Origin: Phaseolus vulgaris
Taxonomy: Eukaryota; Streptophyta; Magnoliopsida; Fabales; Fabaceae
Reading direction: 5' to 3'
DNA: 64,000 bases
Assembly: GCF_000499845.2 (NCBI RefSeq)
Contig: NC_023749.2
Location: 10,859,298-10,923,297 of the forward strand
How positions within the stretch are numbered: position 1 is the stretch's first letter; the number at the start of each line of letters is the position of its first letter. The position numbers and the translations under genes were made by a program. Shown piece by piece: positions 61,762 through 64,000 of this stretch. Below the pieces are notes generated by a model. It ran no database searches. It had not been told where the DNA came from and saw nothing but the letters and a program-made list of their open reading frames with translations.

Positions 61762-64000
61762 TTTTTTTTATCGGCAATAAAAAATAAATAAATAAGAACC
61801 ACTTCAGGGGTGGTTCAACCCTTATACACGGTACCCAACTACCGATTCCTGCCTAAAGCCTCTCAAACTAACAAAAACTTACCTTGCCCAAGTTATATCT
61901 AACACACTTAAGTAATTAACCTCATGCACAACAAAGGTTCTAAACACCAATCGGAAAAGGAAAACGAGGCTGATCTGAAATTTAAAGAGACCCAAGACCA
62001 AACCCTTACTTGCACCAAAGAAAATACTTCGCACGCATCCGCCACTCCTCTTTTGAAAATTAAGCTATTCCTGTGATTCCATATTTCGCTAACCACCCCG
62101 ACCCAGATTGTGTTCCAAACACTATTAACTGTCTCTGAAGCAGGGCACATCCTAAAATGGTCAAAGTTATTCTTCGGCTCAAAGTGTGACACGACTAGAA
62201 CCCCAAGCCATCTATAGCATAGACTCCAAACTTGCCGGGCAAAGTTGCAGTCGAAGAACAAATGTCTGCAAGTTTCTTCCTCCTTCCCACACAAACTACA
62301 CATCGGACTATCCACCAATACCCCTCTTCTACTCAAATTTACCTTAGTAGCAAGCTTGTTTTCCATCAACCTCCAAGCTAAAAGCGTTGCAGAGGGCACT
62401 CCCTTGCACCTCCACAACTTACAATAAATTGGCGAAAAGTTCACCTCCAAATCCTTCCTAACAAGATTGTAGGCAGAATTGACTGAAAAAGTATGAAAAC
62501 TCCCCTCCTTCCAAATCCAACTATCCATCTCTCCCGAGGCTACCCGAGCCTTAAGCAAAAGCTGACTTAACTGATCCACCAACGGCTTCTCCCACTCAAA
62601 AAACGGTCTTCTCCAAGCAAGCTGCCAAACCCAAACACCATTCGACCAAAAACCAAGCTCCGCCAGCTTTGCGTCTTTGGTAGAGCTAGTAGAGAACAAC
62701 CTTGGAAAGGCATTCTTCAAGGACTCGTCATTCAACCAACTGTCCTTCCAGAAATAAATATCCTTCCCGTCGCCAACTTTCCACTTGAAACCATCTTCAA
62801 AATTTCTCCCCCACCCCTCCGAAGACCACACCTCTTTCAAATCTTTCCACCAGAGGGAGCACCTCCTACCTTTTCCTTCCTCTCCCAAACTTCTCCACCC
62901 TTCATATTTAGAAAAAAGAATCTCTTTCCAGAGGCCGCCCTCCACCGATCCCAGCCTCCAAATCCACTTCCCCAATAGAGCTAGGTTGAACAACTTTAAA
63001 TCTATGATCCCAAGCCCCCCATATTCGCGAGGCTTACAGACCATTCTCCAGGAAGCCCACACAATCTTCCTTCCTTTTGCACCCCATTCCCAGAGAAAAT
63101 TTCTTTGTATCCTAATCAGCTTTTTAGCCACCCCCGAAGGCAGTTTGAATAAAGACATAAAGAAAAGCGGAATAAAAGAGAGCACGGACTTGATCAAACA
63201 TATCCTCCCAGCCATCGTCAAACATCTTCCCTTCCACCTGCTTAATCTAGCCTGAACTTTCTCAATCACCCCATTCTAAAAGTCCCCTCGCTTATGACAC
63301 CCACCTACTGGCATACCCAAGTAAATAAAAGGAGCAACCATCGTTTCACAGTTCAGAATAGCTGCGAACTGCTGAAGCACCACCTGGTCTAACCCCATCC
63401 CGCCAATCCTACTCTTCATAAAATTAACCCTTAACCCGGAAGCGAGCTCAAAACATTGCAGAATCGCCTTAATGTTAAACACACTTTTGGTATTAGCTTC
63501 GCAGAGGAACAAAGTATCGTCTGCATATTGTAACATATTTACCTATACTTTATTTTTTCCAACCTTCAAACTGTCAATCAACTTCTTTTCTTCTGCTACC
63601 CTTGCCACCCCAGCTAGCCCTTCTGCCACGATGAGGAAGAGAAAAGGAGCAAGTGGGTCACCCTGACGGAGACCCTTTCTAGGAAAGAACTCCCTGGTTG
63701 GACTCCCATTAACAAGGACAGAAACCGAAGCCGACTCTAAACAACCCTTTATCCACCGAATCCAACGTTCATAGAATCCCAACCTTTTAAGCATATAAAA
63801 AATGAAATCCCAATTCACCGAGTCGTAAGCCTTCTCATAATCAACTTTGAAGAACACGCAACTCTTCCTCTTTCTCTTGTATTCTTCCAGAACCTCATTC
63901 GCAACAAGCACACTGTCCAATAAACCTCTTCCTTCTAGAAAAGCCGATTGTCTAGCATCTATTACTTTTCCGATCACCTTTTTCAAACGCAAGGAGAGCG
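61762..64000 (-). mobile_element. LINE (L1-type), 3' part, running off the window
   Basis: On the minus strand the element ends in the tail ...CCCCTGAAGTGGTTCTTATT...TTTATTGCCGAT followed by an A-run (T-run at 61762-61771 on plus). The 3' UTR is short (61772-61907). The coding region fills 61908-64000 and continues beyond the edge, so the 5' end and target duplication are not visible. The tail motif is shared with 17225-17300. Confidence 0.9.
61908..64000 (-). pseudogene. LINE reverse transcriptase with zf-RVT domain, two nonsense codons
   Basis: One continuous frame apart from two stops. RT motifs: KVDYEKAYDSVNWDF (first catalytic Asp), GLRQGDPLAPFLF, and QYADDTLF, so all three catalytic Asp residues survive. 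Thumb/connection follows: RWKGRCLTMAGRICLIKSVL, FLWEWG, GGLGIIDLKLFNLALLGKW. The zf-RVT domain includes SVNSAYNLV, LWRCKGVPSATLLAWRL and MCSLCGKEEETCRHLFFDC with its Cys/His set. The C-terminus is LCMRLIT*. TAG at 63543-63545 lies just before NMLQYADD. TAG at 63276-63278 replaces the Trp expected between GDF and NGVIEKV. Otherwise well preserved, indicating fairly recent inactivation. 5' end truncated by the window; any endonuclease domain lies outside. Confidence 0.9.

Noticed and set aside
62785..63255. Plus-strand 156-codon open frame opposite the LINE
   Set aside because: It is the reverse complement of a well-matched RT/zf-RVT coding region.
1..64000. CRISPR arrays, tRNA or rRNA genes, bacterial operons
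   Set aside because: No spaced repeats of CRISPR type and no tRNA cloverleaf or rRNA sequence noticed; gene structure is that of a plant nuclear genome.

Overview
The window is nuclear DNA from a flowering plant. It is AT-rich, its genes are split by GT..AG introns, and most of the rest is transposon debris. The protein sequences and LTR styles look like a papilionoid legume, probably a bean, cowpea or soybean relative; that placement is my inference, not something I could test.

Layout. 0-9.8 kb: one small intronless gene of unknown function (669-1133, minus), then about 8.6 kb of AT-rich intergenic DNA with a foldback element, minisatellites and a TRIM-like LTR. 9.8-14.8 kb: complete 11-exon OEP61/TPR7 gene (minus) with a perfect 3 x 148 bp tandem array over one splice acceptor. 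17.2-22.4 kb: nested transposon block holding a decayed group C bZIP pseudogene, a copia-type LTR, LINE remnants and a 938 bp solo LTR inside the LINE with a clean 5 bp target duplication. 23.8-28.1 kb: complete 13-exon condensin I subunit CAP-H (plus). 30.4-32.6 kb: complete 3-exon DUF1068 membrane/coiled-coil protein (minus). 36.5-44.5 kb: complete 9-exon cellulose-synthase-like gene of the CslB/CslH group (minus), with three small DNA transposons in its introns. 45.5-47.5 kb: decayed hAT transposase and a CACTA-like terminus. 47.5-55.6 kb: mostly featureless, with a second TRIM-like LTR carrying a primer-binding site and a partial unrecognised gene at 51.98 kb. 55.6-59.4 kb: dead Ty1/copia polyprotein (minus) with a foldback in gag. 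60.1-61.8 kb: a duplicated ~0.65 kb segment. 61.8-64 kb: LINE reverse transcriptase (minus) running off the right edge, broken by two nonsense codons.

All introns proposed for the four multi-exon genes keep frame, and the totals (582, 669, 190 and 746 residues) fit the family lengths, so these genes look functional. The genes do not form a pathway: they are independent housekeeping or cell-wall genes. CslB, CAP-H and DUF1068 appear in the same neighbourhood as Arabidopsis AT2G32530-AT2G32620, which suggests conserved microsynteny. I found no CRISPR, tRNA or rRNA gene and no convincing new multi-gene system. The most interesting items are the splice-site-duplicating array in OEP61, the bZIP pseudogene sandwiched by LINE ends, the nested solo LTR and the transposon-loaded introns of the CslB gene.
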